Shown: positions 49,858 through 59,682, counted from the stretch's first letter. The stretch: DNA of 64,000 nucleotides from Selenomonas sputigena_A (GCF_051603425.1 NZ_CP194411.1:62001-126000), one strand, 5' to 3'. The notes: generated from the sequence alone by a model not told the origin. A program made the numbers and translations.

Positions 49858-51528
49858 TTGAAAAAACCTTTGCTTTGCCTGCTTCTTCTCATATTCTCCG
49901 CCCTCGCTGCCTGGAATTTCCTCGTGCATCCCTTTTATGGCGGCACACCGTTTGCCGCCCTGCCGGAAAAGAGCGGCCGTCTCCTCCTCGTGCCGCTCGA
50001 CGGGCGCCCGCCCTGCCGGCAGTTTGTCCTTGACGCTGCAGACATCAAAGGGATCGAGGTCTCCGCCATGCCCTATGAATTCCAGGACTACTATACGGCG
50101 CCCGGCGATACAAAAGCCCTTCAGGCTTGGCTCAAGGAAAACATCGGCACAGCCGACACAGTCATCCTTTCCATCGACCAGCTTCTCTACGGCGGCTTGC
50201 TCGCAGCACGGGAAGCGCGCCAGAGCCCTGCCGAAATCGAGGAATTCATCGCCTTTCTGCGCGAGCTGCACGAGCAAAATCCCCGGGCGCGCCTCTGCGC
50301 CTTTTCCATCCTGCCGCGCATGACGCCGCCCGCAAGCATCGACGGCTACTATGACAACAAATACCTGCTCGAATATTCGCGCCTCGCCGACCGCTACGCG
50401 CTCGAAGGCCGTCCGGAGGATGCCGAAAAGATGCAGGAGCTCGCGCAAAAAATCAAGCCTGCCAGCCTCGCGCAGTACCTCGCGCTCTTTGAGCAGAACG
50501 AGCATCTTTCCCGCGCCCTCATCACCCTCGTCGAAGAGGGCGTCCTGACGCGTCTCCTGCTCGGACAGGACGACGGCGAAACATACAGCATCCCCAATAT
50601 CGAAAAGCGCCGCCTGCAGGAGCTGCTTACCCAAAAACAGCTTCCGCAGGAAAAAGCCGCCATCGTCCACGGCGCCGACGAGCTGGCGCTGACGCTTCTC
50701 GCTGCCCTGCCTGCGGAAACGGCCTCACCTCGTCCACGGATCTATGTCGACTGGAACGACGCAGCCGCTCCCGATATGGTGCTGCCCTTCATGGCCATCT
50801 CCCTGCAGGAAACCGCTTGGGAAAAAATCGCGCTCTTCGGCGGGGAGCCTGCCGACACTCCGGAAAACGCCGACTTTGTGCTTTTCATTGCCGCCGGCTC
50901 GGAAAAAACCGTCGGCTCGCGCAGCGAAAGCGCGGAACGTCTGGCACATTATCTCACGGCGGGCGTCCCCGTCGCCCTTGTCGATCTCAGCAAGCACTTC
51001 GCGGCCGAGGAAACGCTTCTGCCGCTGCTCATCGAACGCGAGGTCCCCGTCGAGCAGCTCATCGCCTACGCCGGCTGGAACACGGCCAGCAACTCCATCG
51101 GCACCGCACTTTCCGAGGCCATGCTCTTCTCCGCCGCCAAGAGAGAGGTAAAAACGAAAGAGGAAACACTCCGCCTCTATGCCGCCAACCTCAAATTTCT
51201 CAACAACCGATTCCTCGAGGACTACTTTTATCTCAAGGACGCCATCACTCTTGTGAACACAGGCCTCAAGAAGTACGGCACGAAAAACGTCTACGACCTC
51301 GACCTAGAACGCGATTACCTCGCCGCCACCGCCATGCTGCAAAAGGCCATGGGCGACCGGCTCAAAACCTTCAAAAGCACGAAAGCCTGCCGCCGCCCTT
51401 TTCCCATAGACACCCCCGAAGGGCCTTGCCGGATCTTCGTCTATGACATCCGGGCCGATATGAGCTTTCCTTGGCCGCGCACCTTCGAGATCCATTTGGA
51501 AACGACGCCCTTCCTCAGCGTCCGCTGA
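49858..51528 (+). CDS. DUF4127 family protein, membrane-anchored or secreted
   Basis: A 556-residue protein with an N-terminal hydrophobic signal/anchor (LLCLLLLIFSALAAWNFLV, residues ~5-23). It matches the DUF4127 family: LLLVPLDGRPPCRQFVLDAA, TVILSIDQLLYGGLLAARE, YYDNKYLLEYSRLADRYALEG, and YAGWNTASNSIGTALSEA. The function of the family is not known. The TTG at 49858 is set by GGGGGG six bases upstream and by the signal sequence. An extended -10 (TGGTATAAT, 49815-49823) lies just ahead. It is divergent from rsmD. Confidence 0.87.
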   Translation: MKKPLLCLLLLIFSALAAWNFLVHPFYGGTPFAALPEKSGRLLLVPLDGRPPCRQFVLDAADIKGIEVSAMPYEFQDYYTAPGDTKALQAWLKENIGTADTVILSIDQLLYGGLLAAREARQSPAEIEEFIAFLRELHEQNPRARLCAFSILPRMTPPASIDGYYDNKYLLEYSRLADRYALEGRPEDAEKMQELAQKIKPASLAQYLALFEQNEHLSRALITLVEEGVLTRLLLGQDDGETYSIPNIEKRRLQELLTQKQLPQEKAAIVHGADELALTLLAALPAETASPRPRIYVDWNDAAAPDMVLPFMAISLQETAWEKIALFGGEPADTPENADFVLFIAAGSEKTVGSRSESAERLAHYLTAGVPVALVDLSKHFAAEETLLPLLIEREVPVEQLIAYAGWNTASNSIGTALSEAMLFSAAKREVKTKEETLRLYAANLKFLNNRFLEDYFYLKDAITLVNTGLKKYGTKNVYDLDLERDYLAATAMLQKAMGDRLKTFKSTKACRRPFPIDTPEGPCRIFVYDIRADMSFPWPRTFEIHLETTPFLSVR

Positions 51529-51540
51529 ACGCATAGCAAA

Positions 51541-51578
51541 AAAGCCTCCGCATTCCGGATTTGGACTGCAGAGGCTTT
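51541..51578. terminator. Bidirectional terminator between DUF4127 gene and guaB
   Basis: AAAGCCTCCGCA and TGCAGAGGCTTT pair around ~14 bases between two convergent genes, with T-rich sequence on each exit. Confidence 0.85.
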
Positions 51579-51588
51579 CATATTTTGT

Positions 51589-53091
51589 TCAATCGCGTCC
51601 GAACTTGTCCTTCAGGATGACGTCATGCGAGCCGCCCTCAACGATGCTCGTCGAGGAGACGAGCGTGATCTTCGCCTTATCGCGCAGCTCGGGCAGAGTA
51701 AGCGCGCCGCAGTTGCACATCGTCGAGCGAATCTTGCTGAGCGAGATGTGGATATTGTCGCGCAGGGAACCCGCATACGGCACGTAGGAATCAACGCCTT
51801 CCTCGAAGGAGAGCTTGCGGTCGCCGCCGAGATCGTAGCGCTGCCAGTTGCGCGCACGGTTCGAGCCTTCGCCCCAATACTCCTTATAATAGGTGCCGTT
51901 GACCTTCACCTTGTCCGTCGGGCTTTCATCGAAGCGCGAGAAGTAGCGGCCAAGCATCATGAAGTCCGCTCCCATCGCCAGAGCCAGCGTCATGTGGTAA
52001 TCATGCACGATGCCGCCGTCCGAGCAAACGGGGATGTAGACGCCCTTTTCCCTGAAATACTCATCGCGCGCACGGCAGACATCGATGACGGCCGTCGCCT
52101 GGCCTCGGCCGATGCCCTTCGTCTCACGCGTGATGCAGATAGAGCCGCCGCCGATGCCGACCTTGACGAAGTCCGCGCCCGCATCCGCCAGGAAACGGAA
52201 CCCCTCAGCATCGACGACATTGCCTGCGCCGACCTTCACATCCTCGCCAAACTCCTTGTGGATGTACTCCAGCGTCTTTTTCTGCCATTCCGAATAGCCT
52301 TCCGACGAATCAATGCACAAGACGTCGGCGCCCGCCTCAAGAAGAGCCGGCACGCGTTCGACATAGTCGCGCGTATTGATGCCCGCGCCGACAATATAGC
52401 GCTTGCGCTCGTCAATCAGCTCAAGCTCGTTCTCCTTGTTGTCCGTATAGTCCTTGCGGAAGACCATGTAGCGCAGCCGCTGGTTCTCGTCGATCAAGGG
52501 CAGCATATTGAGCTTGTGCTCCCAGATCAGATCGTTCGCCTGCGGCAAAGTCAGATTCGCATCCGCATAAATGAGACGCTCGAACGGCGTCATGAAATCC
52601 TTGACCGGCGTATCCATCCCCATGCGCGTCACGCGGTAATCACGGCTCGTCACGATGCCGAGCAGCTTGCCCGTCGGCGTGCCGTCCTCGGTCACCGCCA
52701 TGGTCGAGTGCCCCGTCATGTCCTTGAGCTCGAGCACCTCGCCCAGCGTCGTCGTCGGCTTGATATTCGAATCACTGCTCACAAAACCCGACTTATAGTT
52801 CTTCACACGCGAAATCATCGCAGCTTCCTGCTCCGGCGGCTGCGAGCCATAGATGAAGGAAACGCCTCCCTCACGCGCCAGAGCAATGGCCATCGTATCA
52901 TTCGACACAGCCTGCATGATGGCCGAAGTCATCGGGATATTCATCTTGATTGTCGGCTCCTCGCCGCGCCGAAACTTCACAAGCGGCGTTTCCAAGGAAA
53001 CATTCGCCGGAACGCACTGGTCCGAGGAGTACCCCGGCACAAGCAGATATTCACCAAAGGTATGCGACGGTTCCGTGAAATAGAATGCCAA
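51589..53091 (-). CDS. guaB: Inosine-5'-monophosphate dehydrogenase
   Basis: A 500-residue IMPDH: catalytic barrel with two CBS domains inserted (about residues 110-220). It shows GAGNVVDAEGFRFLADAGADFVKVGIGGGSICITRE with the catalytic Cys, CSDGGI, and the active-site flap around YKEYWGEGSNRARNWQRYD. It oxidises IMP to XMP, which guaA then converts to GMP. It follows glmS by 23 bases, so the two are probably cotranscribed. Confidence 0.96.
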   Translation of the reverse strand: MAFYFTEPSHTFGEYLLVPGYSSDQCVPANVSLETPLVKFRRGEEPTIKMNIPMTSAIMQAVSNDTMAIALAREGGVSFIYGSQPPEQEAAMISRVKNYKSGFVSSDSNIKPTTTLGEVLELKDMTGHSTMAVTEDGTPTGKLLGIVTSRDYRVTRMGMDTPVKDFMTPFERLIYADANLTLPQANDLIWEHKLNMLPLIDENQRLRYMVFRKDYTDNKENELELIDERKRYIVGAGINTRDYVERVPALLEAGADVLCIDSSEGYSEWQKKTLEYIHKEFGEDVKVGAGNVVDAEGFRFLADAGADFVKVGIGGGSICITRETKGIGRGQATAVIDVCRARDEYFREKGVYIPVCSDGGIVHDYHMTLALAMGADFMMLGRYFSRFDESPTDKVKVNGTYYKEYWGEGSNRARNWQRYDLGGDRKLSFEEGVDSYVPYAGSLRDNIHISLSKIRSTMCNCGALTLPELRDKAKITLVSSTSIVEGGSHDVILKDKFGRD

Positions 53092-53114
53092 TTTAACCCC
53101 TCATTTCCTAAAAA

Positions 53115-54944
53115 TCATTCAACCGTAACAGACTTCGCGAGGTTGCGCGGCTTATCCACATCGCAGCCGCGCGTAATGGCGGCGAAGTAGGCAAGCAGCT
53201 GAAGCGGCACGACTGTCAGAAGAGGAATCAGAAGCTCATCCGCCTCCGGCACCTTGATCACATGATCGACATACTTCTCAAGCGATTCGTCGCCTTCGGC
53301 TGCAATGCCGATGACAACAGCATCGCGCGCCTTGACCTCCTTGATGTTCGAGAGTGTCTTTTCGTAGACGCTTTTTTGCGTCGCCAGCGCGATGACGGGA
53401 ACGCCTTCGACGATGAGCGCCAGGGTGCCGTGCTTGAGCTCGCCCGCCGCATAGGCCTCGGCATGGATATAAGAAATCTCCTTGAGCTTCAGGGAGCCTT
53501 CGAGTGCAACATCGTAGTCAAGCCCGCGCCCGATGAAAAAGACGTCCTCGTTGAAGCCGTACTGCTTGGCAAAGGTCTTGATCGGCTCTACATCGCTCAG
53601 AGTCTCGCTGATCTGCGCCGGAATCTTCTGGAGCCCTTCCAGAAGAGCCTCGCAGCGCTCTTCCTTCAGCATCCCCTTGATATTCGCCATATACAGCGCC
53701 AGCATGAACATGAGGATGAGCTGCGTCGTATACGCCTTCGTCGAGGCGACGGCGATCTCCGGGCCGGCCCAGGTATAAAGCACCTGTGCGGCTTCACGCG
53801 CGATGGAGGAGCCGACGACGTTCGTCACGGCAAGGCTCTTCGCGCCGAGACGTTTCGCCTCCTTCAATGCCGCGAGCGTGTCGCTCGTCTCGCCCGACTG
53901 GCTGACGACGATCATCAAGGTATTCTCATCAATAATCGGCGAACGGTAGCGGAACTCGGACGCAACATCGACCTCGACGGGAATGCGCGCAAGCTTTTCA
54001 ATGTAATACTTGCCGACAAGCCCCGCGTGATACGCCGTGCCGCAGGCGACGATGTAAACCTTGTTGAACGACGCGAGGAACTCCTTGTCCCAACGCAGTT
54101 CATCCATAACGAGGGATTTGCCGTCCTTGGAAATGCGCGGCGACATCGTATCGCGCACGGCTTTCGGCTGCTCGTGGATCTCCTTGAGCATGAAATGCTC
54201 GTAGCCGCCTTTTTCCGCTGCCTCAGCATTCCAGTTGACCTCGAAGACCTTTTTCGTCACCGTCTCGCCCCGACGGTTCGTGATGTGTACACCATCGGCC
54301 TTCACGACAGCCATCTCGCCGTCGTTTACAATATACGTGCGCCGCGTGCGCGCAATGATTGCCGGGATATCCGAGGCAATGAAATTCTCCCCCTCGCCGA
54401 GACCGATGACGAGCGGGTTGTCCTGCTTCGTGCAGATGAGGCGGTCGGGATGCGCGCGCGACATGAATACGAGCGCGTAAGAGCCCTCGATGCGCGAAAG
54501 CACCTCGCGTACCGAAGCTTCAAAGTCGCCGTTGTAGACCTCTTCCAACAGATGTGCGACGACCTCCGTATCCGTCTCTGATTTGAAGGAATGCCCCTTT
54601 TCGATCAGGTCTTCCTTCAGCGACAGATAGTTCTCTATGATGCCGTTGTGCACCACAGCAAAATCGCCCGAGCAGTCCGTATGCGGATGGGCGTTGCTGT
54701 CCGACGGGCGTCCATGCGTCGCCCAGCGCGTATGGCCGATGCCGATCTGCCCCTTCGGCTCATCGCCCTCGATGATCCTCTTGAGCTCGGCGAGACGGCC
54801 CACGCATTTTTCCACACGAATCTTGTCTTCATTCAAAACGGCAATGCCCGACGAATCATAGCCGCGATACTCAAGCTTCGTCAACCCTTCGACGAGAAAC
54901 GGCGTCGCCTGGCGCTTGCCGACATAACCCACGATTCCACACAT
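53115..54944 (-). CDS. glmS: Glutamine--fructose-6-phosphate aminotransferase
   Basis: A 609-residue enzyme: N-terminal glutamine amidotransferase with nucleophile Cys2 (MCGIVGYVG), then two SIS sugar isomerase domains (ACGTAYHAGLVGKYY, VSQSGETSDTLAALKEAK, and the C-terminal DVDKPRNLAKSVTVE). It makes glucosamine-6-phosphate for cell wall and LPS. AAGGAGG sets the ATG at 54944. The leader carries a glmS ribozyme, so product levels control the mRNA. Confidence 0.97.
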   Translation of the reverse strand: MCGIVGYVGKRQATPFLVEGLTKLEYRGYDSSGIAVLNEDKIRVEKCVGRLAELKRIIEGDEPKGQIGIGHTRWATHGRPSDSNAHPHTDCSGDFAVVHNGIIENYLSLKEDLIEKGHSFKSETDTEVVAHLLEEVYNGDFEASVREVLSRIEGSYALVFMSRAHPDRLICTKQDNPLVIGLGEGENFIASDIPAIIARTRRTYIVNDGEMAVVKADGVHITNRRGETVTKKVFEVNWNAEAAEKGGYEHFMLKEIHEQPKAVRDTMSPRISKDGKSLVMDELRWDKEFLASFNKVYIVACGTAYHAGLVGKYYIEKLARIPVEVDVASEFRYRSPIIDENTLMIVVSQSGETSDTLAALKEAKRLGAKSLAVTNVVGSSIAREAAQVLYTWAGPEIAVASTKAYTTQLILMFMLALYMANIKGMLKEERCEALLEGLQKIPAQISETLSDVEPIKTFAKQYGFNEDVFFIGRGLDYDVALEGSLKLKEISYIHAEAYAAGELKHGTLALIVEGVPVIALATQKSVYEKTLSNIKEVKARDAVVIGIAAEGDESLEKYVDHVIKVPEADELLIPLLTVVPLQLLAYFAAITRGCDVDKPRNLAKSVTVE

Positions 54945-54996
54945 AGGCAAAAACCTCCTTGGAAGTACAGCGGGAAGCCCTTCCCGCCCCATATTC

Positions 54997-55147
54997 GATT
55001 CCTGCCTGGCCTTATGCACTGGCTTGTCCCCACTGTCACCAACGGGCTTTCCAGCTTTTTACGACCGACCCGGCCGAGAGGCATCCGCTGAATGTTCGAC
55101 AACCTCTTCCTCGTCCCCTTGCAGCTCTTCCCGCAAGATCTAGCGCT
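54997..55147 (-). ncRNA. glmS glucosamine-6-phosphate-activated ribozyme
   Basis: Read on the minus strand, the leader begins A|GCGCTAGATCTTGC, the ribozyme cleavage site and P1/P2 start (cleavage between 55147 and 55146). It continues GCTGCAAGGGGACGAGGAAG, then AGGTTGTCGA, CAGCGGATGCCTCTCGGC and GGTCGTAAAAAGC, matching the conserved core of the B. subtilis glmS ribozyme. It ends GGCCAGGCAGGAA ~55 bases before the glmS start. Glucosamine-6-phosphate is the known cofactor. Upstream, 55148-55440 holds no gene. Confidence 0.92.
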
Positions 55148-55440
55148 AAGGCATCCGCCTTTTCTCTTTTCCCTATGCTCCTTCCCATCACGGCGGCCGG
55201 CAGGCAGTGGCCGCTTGGACTGGCGCACACAGGCTGTATTCCGGCCCCATGCGCCCTGTGATACATATTTTCGCCATTTTAATTTATCTGCCCCGATTTG
55301 TCAATAGGGCTTCTACGCCCCTTTCCCACCTGCAAAAGCCGCTAAAGATAGACAAAACTGGCTTTTCCTATTATAATGGCAAATAGGCGCGCAAAAATGC
55401 GTCTTTTATTAGCAAGAAATAATGCAAAGGAGCTGATCCC

Positions 55441-56157
55441 TTGAAAAATCCCATGTTGGCAAAAGTAGGCAGCGCTTCCGAAAGCGTCTTTTCCGGTGAA
55501 GCCGCAACTTACAGCGGCATTGCCGCGAAGAGTATCGGTCTTGTCCTCATCGTGGCGGCTTCCGCCGTCATCACTTGGATGACGGGCTATGCAACACCGA
55601 CAACCACGACGGTCACGGCCGTCATGGCTCTTGTCACGGTTCTGGTCGTCTCCTTCAAACCCAGCTTGGCAGGCCTTCTCGCGCCGCTTTACGCTATTCT
55701 TGAGGGCATGTGTCTTGCCTGCATCTCTGTGACGGTCGAAATCTTGTACCCCGGCATCCTCATCAATGCCGTCATGCTCACCTTCGGCATCGCTATTGCC
55801 GCGGGTATCATCTACTCACGCGGTCTTGTGACGGTCGACGCTAAGTTCATGCGCCTCACGATGATTGCCCTCACCGGCGTCGTCATCACCTATGTGGCGG
55901 AAATCGTGCTCGGCTTCTTCGGGATCCATTTCCCCATGCTGCACGACGGCGGCATCGTGGCCATTGCTGTCGAACTCGTCATCATCGGCGTTGCTACGCT
56001 CTGCCTCTTCATGGACTACGAGCTCATCAGCCGAAGCGTGCGCGAGGGCATGCCCAAAGACTTCGAATGGTACTGCGCCTTCTCCCTCCTCATAACGCTC
56101 ATCTGGCTTTATGTCGAAATCCTCGACCTCCTGCGCATGTTGTCCGGCCGCGACTAA
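55441..56157 (+). CDS. Bax inhibitor-1/YccA family membrane protein
   Basis: A 238-residue protein with seven hydrophobic segments and the YccA-like pattern: FKPSLAGLLAPLYAILEGMCL, KFMRLTMIALTGVVITYV, and the C-terminal DYELISRSVREGMPKDFEWYCAFSLLITLIWLYVEILDLLR. AAGGAG lies nine bases before a TTG start. Family members sit in the inner membrane and may conduct ions or modulate FtsH. It is a single gene with its own terminator. Confidence 0.9.
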   Translation: MKNPMLAKVGSASESVFSGEAATYSGIAAKSIGLVLIVAASAVITWMTGYATPTTTTVTAVMALVTVLVVSFKPSLAGLLAPLYAILEGMCLACISVTVEILYPGILINAVMLTFGIAIAAGIIYSRGLVTVDAKFMRLTMIALTGVVITYVAEIVLGFFGIHFPMLHDGGIVAIAVELVIIGVATLCLFMDYELISRSVREGMPKDFEWYCAFSLLITLIWLYVEILDLLRMLSGRD

Positions 56158-56224
56158 CACGCAAAGGACTCCGCTGCACGCAGCATAAACGATATAAACG
56201 GCAAGCCGAATCACCCGATAAAGA

Positions 56225-56270
56225 AAGAGGCTGTGCACGCGTCGAATCCGACGGGAGCACAGCCTCTTTC
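56225..56270. terminator. Bidirectional terminator between the YccA-like gene and truA
   Basis: AAAGAGGCTGTGC and GCACAGCCTCTTT form the stem around an inner CGTCG/CGACG hairpin, followed by CTTTAT, between two convergent genes. Confidence 0.88.
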
Positions 56271-56297
56271 TTTATCATCGTCTGCCGGCGGCAGGTC

Positions 56298-57083
56298 TCA
56301 ATAAGCGCAATACTCCACGCTTTCCAAAAACAAGCCCCTGGCCGGGGCTGTCGCCGAAGCCCGTTTTCTCTCGCGGCTTTCCAAAATCGCCTGAAAATCG
56401 CGCACACTTAGGCGGCCTTTTCCCACATCAGCCAAGGTGCCGACAATATTCCGCGCCATATGGTAAAGAAAGCCGTTCGCATGAAAGCGGAACTCGATCC
56501 TGTCCCCTTCACGCTTTCTTCCCTCGGCCAAGAACATCGTGCGCACGGGCAGCATGGGCGCACCGCCTGCAGCACGGAAGGCGGAAAAATCATGTTCGCC
56601 GCAGAGAATCTGCGCCGCCTCATTCATCGCCGCAAGGTCGAGCGTCTGGCGAATGTACCAGGCATATCGCTCCGCGAAGGGGTTCGGCGTCTCTCCTTGC
56701 TGGATGCGATAGAGATACGTTTTGCTTTTCGCACTGTGGCGCGCCGAAAAATCGCGCCCGGCTTCCCGCGCCTCCTTTACGACGATATCGGGCGGCAGGA
56801 TGCTGTTGACAGCCCGCGCAATGCGCTCCAACGGAATGCGCCCATCCGTGAAAAAGTTCACGACCTGCCCCATAGCGTGGACACCCGCATCGGTGCGCCC
56901 TGCCGCCGCCAGCTCGATCGCATCGCCAAAGACGAGGGCGAGCTTTTCCTCCAGGACATTCTGCACGGCGCGAATCGGCGGGCTCTGGCGCTGGAAGCCA
57001 TGGTAGGCCGTGCCGTCGTATGCCACCGTCAGGCAGATATTGCGGCTGCGCGCCTTCATCATCGCTTTATGCTCCCGTTTCAT
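56298..57083 (-). CDS. truA: tRNA pseudouridine synthase A
   Basis: A 261-residue enzyme modifying tRNA positions 38-40. It has CLTVAYDGTAYHGFQRQ near the start, the catalytic AAAGRTDAGVHAMGQVVNF with its Asp, and HANGFLYHMARNIVGTLADVGKG. It overlaps ecfT by four bases and ends the ecf cluster. Confidence 0.96.
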   Translation of the reverse strand: MKREHKAMMKARSRNICLTVAYDGTAYHGFQRQSPPIRAVQNVLEEKLALVFGDAIELAAAGRTDAGVHAMGQVVNFFTDGRIPLERIARAVNSILPPDIVVKEAREAGRDFSARHSAKSKTYLYRIQQGETPNPFAERYAWYIRQTLDLAAMNEAAQILCGEHDFSAFRAAGGAPMLPVRTMFLAEGRKREGDRIEFRFHANGFLYHMARNIVGTLADVGKGRLSVRDFQAILESRERKRASATAPARGLFLESVEYCAY

Positions 57084-57886
57084 GCAATACCTCCAAATTT
57101 CAGCACAGCAAGCACCGCAATAAAGACTGCGCTGAAGGCATAGGCGATGTAGTCTATAGAACTTATGCGAAAGGCCTTCATCTGCGTGCGCCCCATGCCG
57201 CCTCGGTAACAGCGCGCCTCCATCGCGAGCGCCAGCTCATCGGCTCGGCGAAAGGCAGAGATGAAGAGCGGAACCAGAATGGGAACGAAGCCCTTTATGC
57301 GCACGAGGAGGCTTCCCTCGGAGAAGTCCGCACCGCGCGCCTGCTGCGCTTTCATGATCTTGTCCGCTTCCTCGATCAAGGTCGGTACAAAACGCAGTGC
57401 AATCGTCATCATCATGGCGATCTCATGCGACGGTACACCGATGCGCTTCAACGGTTTCAGCAGCGTCTCGAGCGCGTCGGTCAAGGCAAGCGGCGATGTC
57501 GTATACGTCAAAAGCGCGGAAAGGAGCAGCAGGAGCACGAGCCGCAGGGCGATGAAGAAGCCTTTGGCCGCCCCCTGCCAGGTGAGATCAAAAATCCAGA
57601 CATGAAAAAAAACATCGCCCGGCGTGCTGCAAAGGTGGATGAGAAAGGTGAAGCCGATCATCCACCAAAGCGGCTTCACCGCCTTGAGCATCAAGACGGG
57701 CGGCACACGGCTCACGCCGATCAGCGCCGCTGTAAAAGCCGTCAGCGCCGCATAGGCAGCGGGCGAGTCGAAAAGAAAAATCGCGGCGAGAAAGCAGAAA
57801 AGCAGGATGATCTTGGTACGGGCATCGAGTCTATGCAGCAGGGAACTGCCCGGAAAGAACTGCCCCAGTGTGATGTCCTTCAGCAT
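57080..57886 (-). CDS. ecfT: Energy-coupling factor transporter transmembrane protein EcfT
   Basis: A 268-residue membrane protein with about five helices and the coupling motifs of the family: SSLLHRLDARTKIIL at the start, the AMMMTIALRFVPTLIEEADKI helix, and KAQQARGADF (Ala-Arg-Gly signature contacting the ATPases). It links the two EcfA ATPases to vitamin- or metal-binding S components, none of which is encoded here. Overlaps ecfA2 by seven bases. Confidence 0.94.
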   Translation of the reverse strand: MLKDITLGQFFPGSSLLHRLDARTKIILLFCFLAAIFLFDSPAAYAALTAFTAALIGVSRVPPVLMLKAVKPLWWMIGFTFLIHLCSTPGDVFFHVWIFDLTWQGAAKGFFIALRLVLLLLLSALLTYTTSPLALTDALETLLKPLKRIGVPSHEIAMMMTIALRFVPTLIEEADKIMKAQQARGADFSEGSLLVRIKGFVPILVPLFISAFRRADELALAMEARCYRGGMGRTQMKAFRISSIDYIAYAFSAVFIAVLAVLKFGGIA

Positions 57887-58743
57887 GATCCCTGCCTCCC
57901 CAATGCACCAAGGATGCGCTCCGCCGCCTCTTCCAGCGAGAAGGCGTCGGCATCCAGCGCCAGTCCGGCTGCGTAGAGCTCCTGCAGCAGCTCTACGAGA
58001 TGAGGCGGGCGCAGCCCTGCCTCAGCAAGCTTTTCCGTCGCCAGAAAAACTTCTTCCGGCCTGCCCTCAAGCGTCGCCCTGCCCGCGTGCATGACGATGA
58101 GCCTGTCCGCAAAGCGCGCGATATCATCCATATTATGCGAAACAAGCACGATGGCTGTTCCTTCCTTCTCGTGCAGCTCACGCACGCGGCTCAGAAGCTC
58201 CTCGCTGCCGCAAGGGTCAAGCCCGGCCGTCGGTTCGTCGAGCACGAGATAGCGCGGTTTCAGCGCCAAAACCCCCGCGATTGCGACGCGGCGCATCTGA
58301 CCGCCGGAAAGCTCGAACGGCGAACGTGCGGCAAAGGTTTCGTAATCGAGGCCGACAAAAGCGAGCGCCGTGCGCACGCGTTCCTCCGTCTCCTCCGCCG
58401 AAAGTCCGAGACGCGAGGGGCCGAAAGCCACATCCTTGGCAACGGTCTCCTCAAAAAGCTGATGCTCAGGATATTGGAAAACCATGCCGACACTCCTGCG
58501 CGCCTCTTTCGCTTCCGGGCTCTTCTCCAAGAGATCCGTCCCATCGACGAGCACGCGCCCCTTGTCCGGGCGCAAAAGGCCGTTGAACTGCTGCACGAGC
58601 GTCGACTTGCCGGATCCCGTATGTCCGGCCAAAGCCGTGAAGCTGCCATCGGGAATCGTGAGCGTGACATCCTGCAAAGCCATGCGCTCAAACGGCGTAT
58701 CCCGCATATAGGTATAGCTTATATTTTCCAAGATTATGGACAA
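57880..58743 (-). CDS. ecfA2: Energy-coupling factor ATPase EcfA2
   Basis: A 287-residue ABC ATPase. Walker A GHTGSGKST near residues 39-47, Q-loop MVFQYPEHQLFEETVAKDV, signature LSGGQMRRVAIAG, Walker B YLVLDEPTAGLDPCG and the H-loop VSHNMDD. It pairs with EcfA1 under EcfT. Ten-base overlap with ecfA1. Confidence 0.95.
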   Translation of the reverse strand: MSIILENISYTYMRDTPFERMALQDVTLTIPDGSFTALAGHTGSGKSTLVQQFNGLLRPDKGRVLVDGTDLLEKSPEAKEARRSVGMVFQYPEHQLFEETVAKDVAFGPSRLGLSAEETEERVRTALAFVGLDYETFAARSPFELSGGQMRRVAIAGVLALKPRYLVLDEPTAGLDPCGSEELLSRVRELHEKEGTAIVLVSHNMDDIARFADRLIVMHAGRATLEGRPEEVFLATEKLAEAGLRPPHLVELLQELYAAGLALDADAFSLEEAAERILGALGRQGSC

Positions 58744-59567
58744 AGCGCTCTCACCAAATCCTTATCCGTCAAAATATCCTCGGGCAAGGAAAGTCCCTTG
58801 CCGCGCAAAAAGGCTGCAAGCTCCACGGCCAGCGGCACGGCAAGGCCGCGCGCCTTCATGCCCGCCACATCCTGAAAGATCTCACGCGGCGTCCCTTCCG
58901 CCGCCGCGCGTCCGCTCTCCATGACGACGATGCGGTCGGCAGCGGCAGCTTCTTCCATAAAATGCGTGATATAGATGACGGTGATGCCGCGCTCCTTGTT
59001 CAGGCGCTGCACCGTTTCCAGCACCTCCTGCCTTCCCAATGGGTCGAGCATCGCCGTCGGCTCATCCAGCACGAGACAGTGCGTCTGCATCGCCAGCGCT
59101 CCCGCAATGGCGACACGCTGCTTCTGCCCGCCCGAGAGCAGGTGCGGCGCCGCCTTGCGGTAATGTTCCATGCCTACAGCACACAAGGCTTCGTCGACAC
59201 GACGGCGGATCTCTGCCGGCTCTACCCCGAGGTTTTCCGGACCAAACGCGACATCATCTTCGACGACTGCTGCAATAAGCTGGTTGTCCGGATTCTGAAA
59301 AACCATGCTGACATGCCGGCGAAGCGGCCAGAGCGCCTCCGCTTCCTTCGTATCAATGCCGGCGACAATGCAGCGCCCCTCCGTCGGCAGAAGCAGCGCA
59401 TTGAAGTGGCGTGCCAGCGTCGATTTGCCGGAACCGTTCGTACCGAGCACGGCGAGAAATTCCCCCTCCGCCACGGACAGCGAGACATCCGAAAGAGCCG
59501 TATAGGCCCCTTCTTCCCCCGCATGGAAAACATGCGAAAGATGCTCTGCGCGAATGAACTCTCCCAT
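58734..59567 (-). CDS. ecfA1: Energy-coupling factor ATPase EcfA1
   Basis: A 277-residue ABC ATPase. Walker A GTNGSGKST, MVFQNPDNQLIAAVVEDDVAFG, signature LSGGQKQRVAIAG, Walker B CLVLDEPTAMLDPLG and ITHFMEE. AAGGGGAG sets the ATG at 59567; the longer frame to 59660 has no site. First gene of ecfA1-ecfA2-ecfT-truA. Confidence 0.95.
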   Translation of the reverse strand: MGEFIRAEHLSHVFHAGEEGAYTALSDVSLSVAEGEFLAVLGTNGSGKSTLARHFNALLLPTEGRCIVAGIDTKEAEALWPLRRHVSMVFQNPDNQLIAAVVEDDVAFGPENLGVEPAEIRRRVDEALCAVGMEHYRKAAPHLLSGGQKQRVAIAGALAMQTHCLVLDEPTAMLDPLGRQEVLETVQRLNKERGITVIYITHFMEEAAAADRIVVMESGRAAAEGTPREIFQDVAGMKARGLAVPLAVELAAFLRGKGLSLPEDILTDKDLVRALCP

Positions 59568-59682
59568 GCTTCTCCCCTTCCTGCAGCCTCCTGACAAAAC
59601 ACTATCATTATACTCGATTTTAATTGTCAACACAAACAAAAAGTCGAGATAACGGTTCAAACCTGCCCCCTATACGCAAAAA

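Noticed and set aside
49744..50670. Long minus-strand frame continuous with rsmD (total 498 codons)
   Set aside because: It is antisense to the well-supported DUF4127 gene; rsmD has its own ATG with a strong ribosome binding site at 49743 and normal family length.
51625..54581. Long plus-strand frames (521 and 439 codons)
   Set aside because: Antisense to guaB and glmS, both of which are unmistakable.
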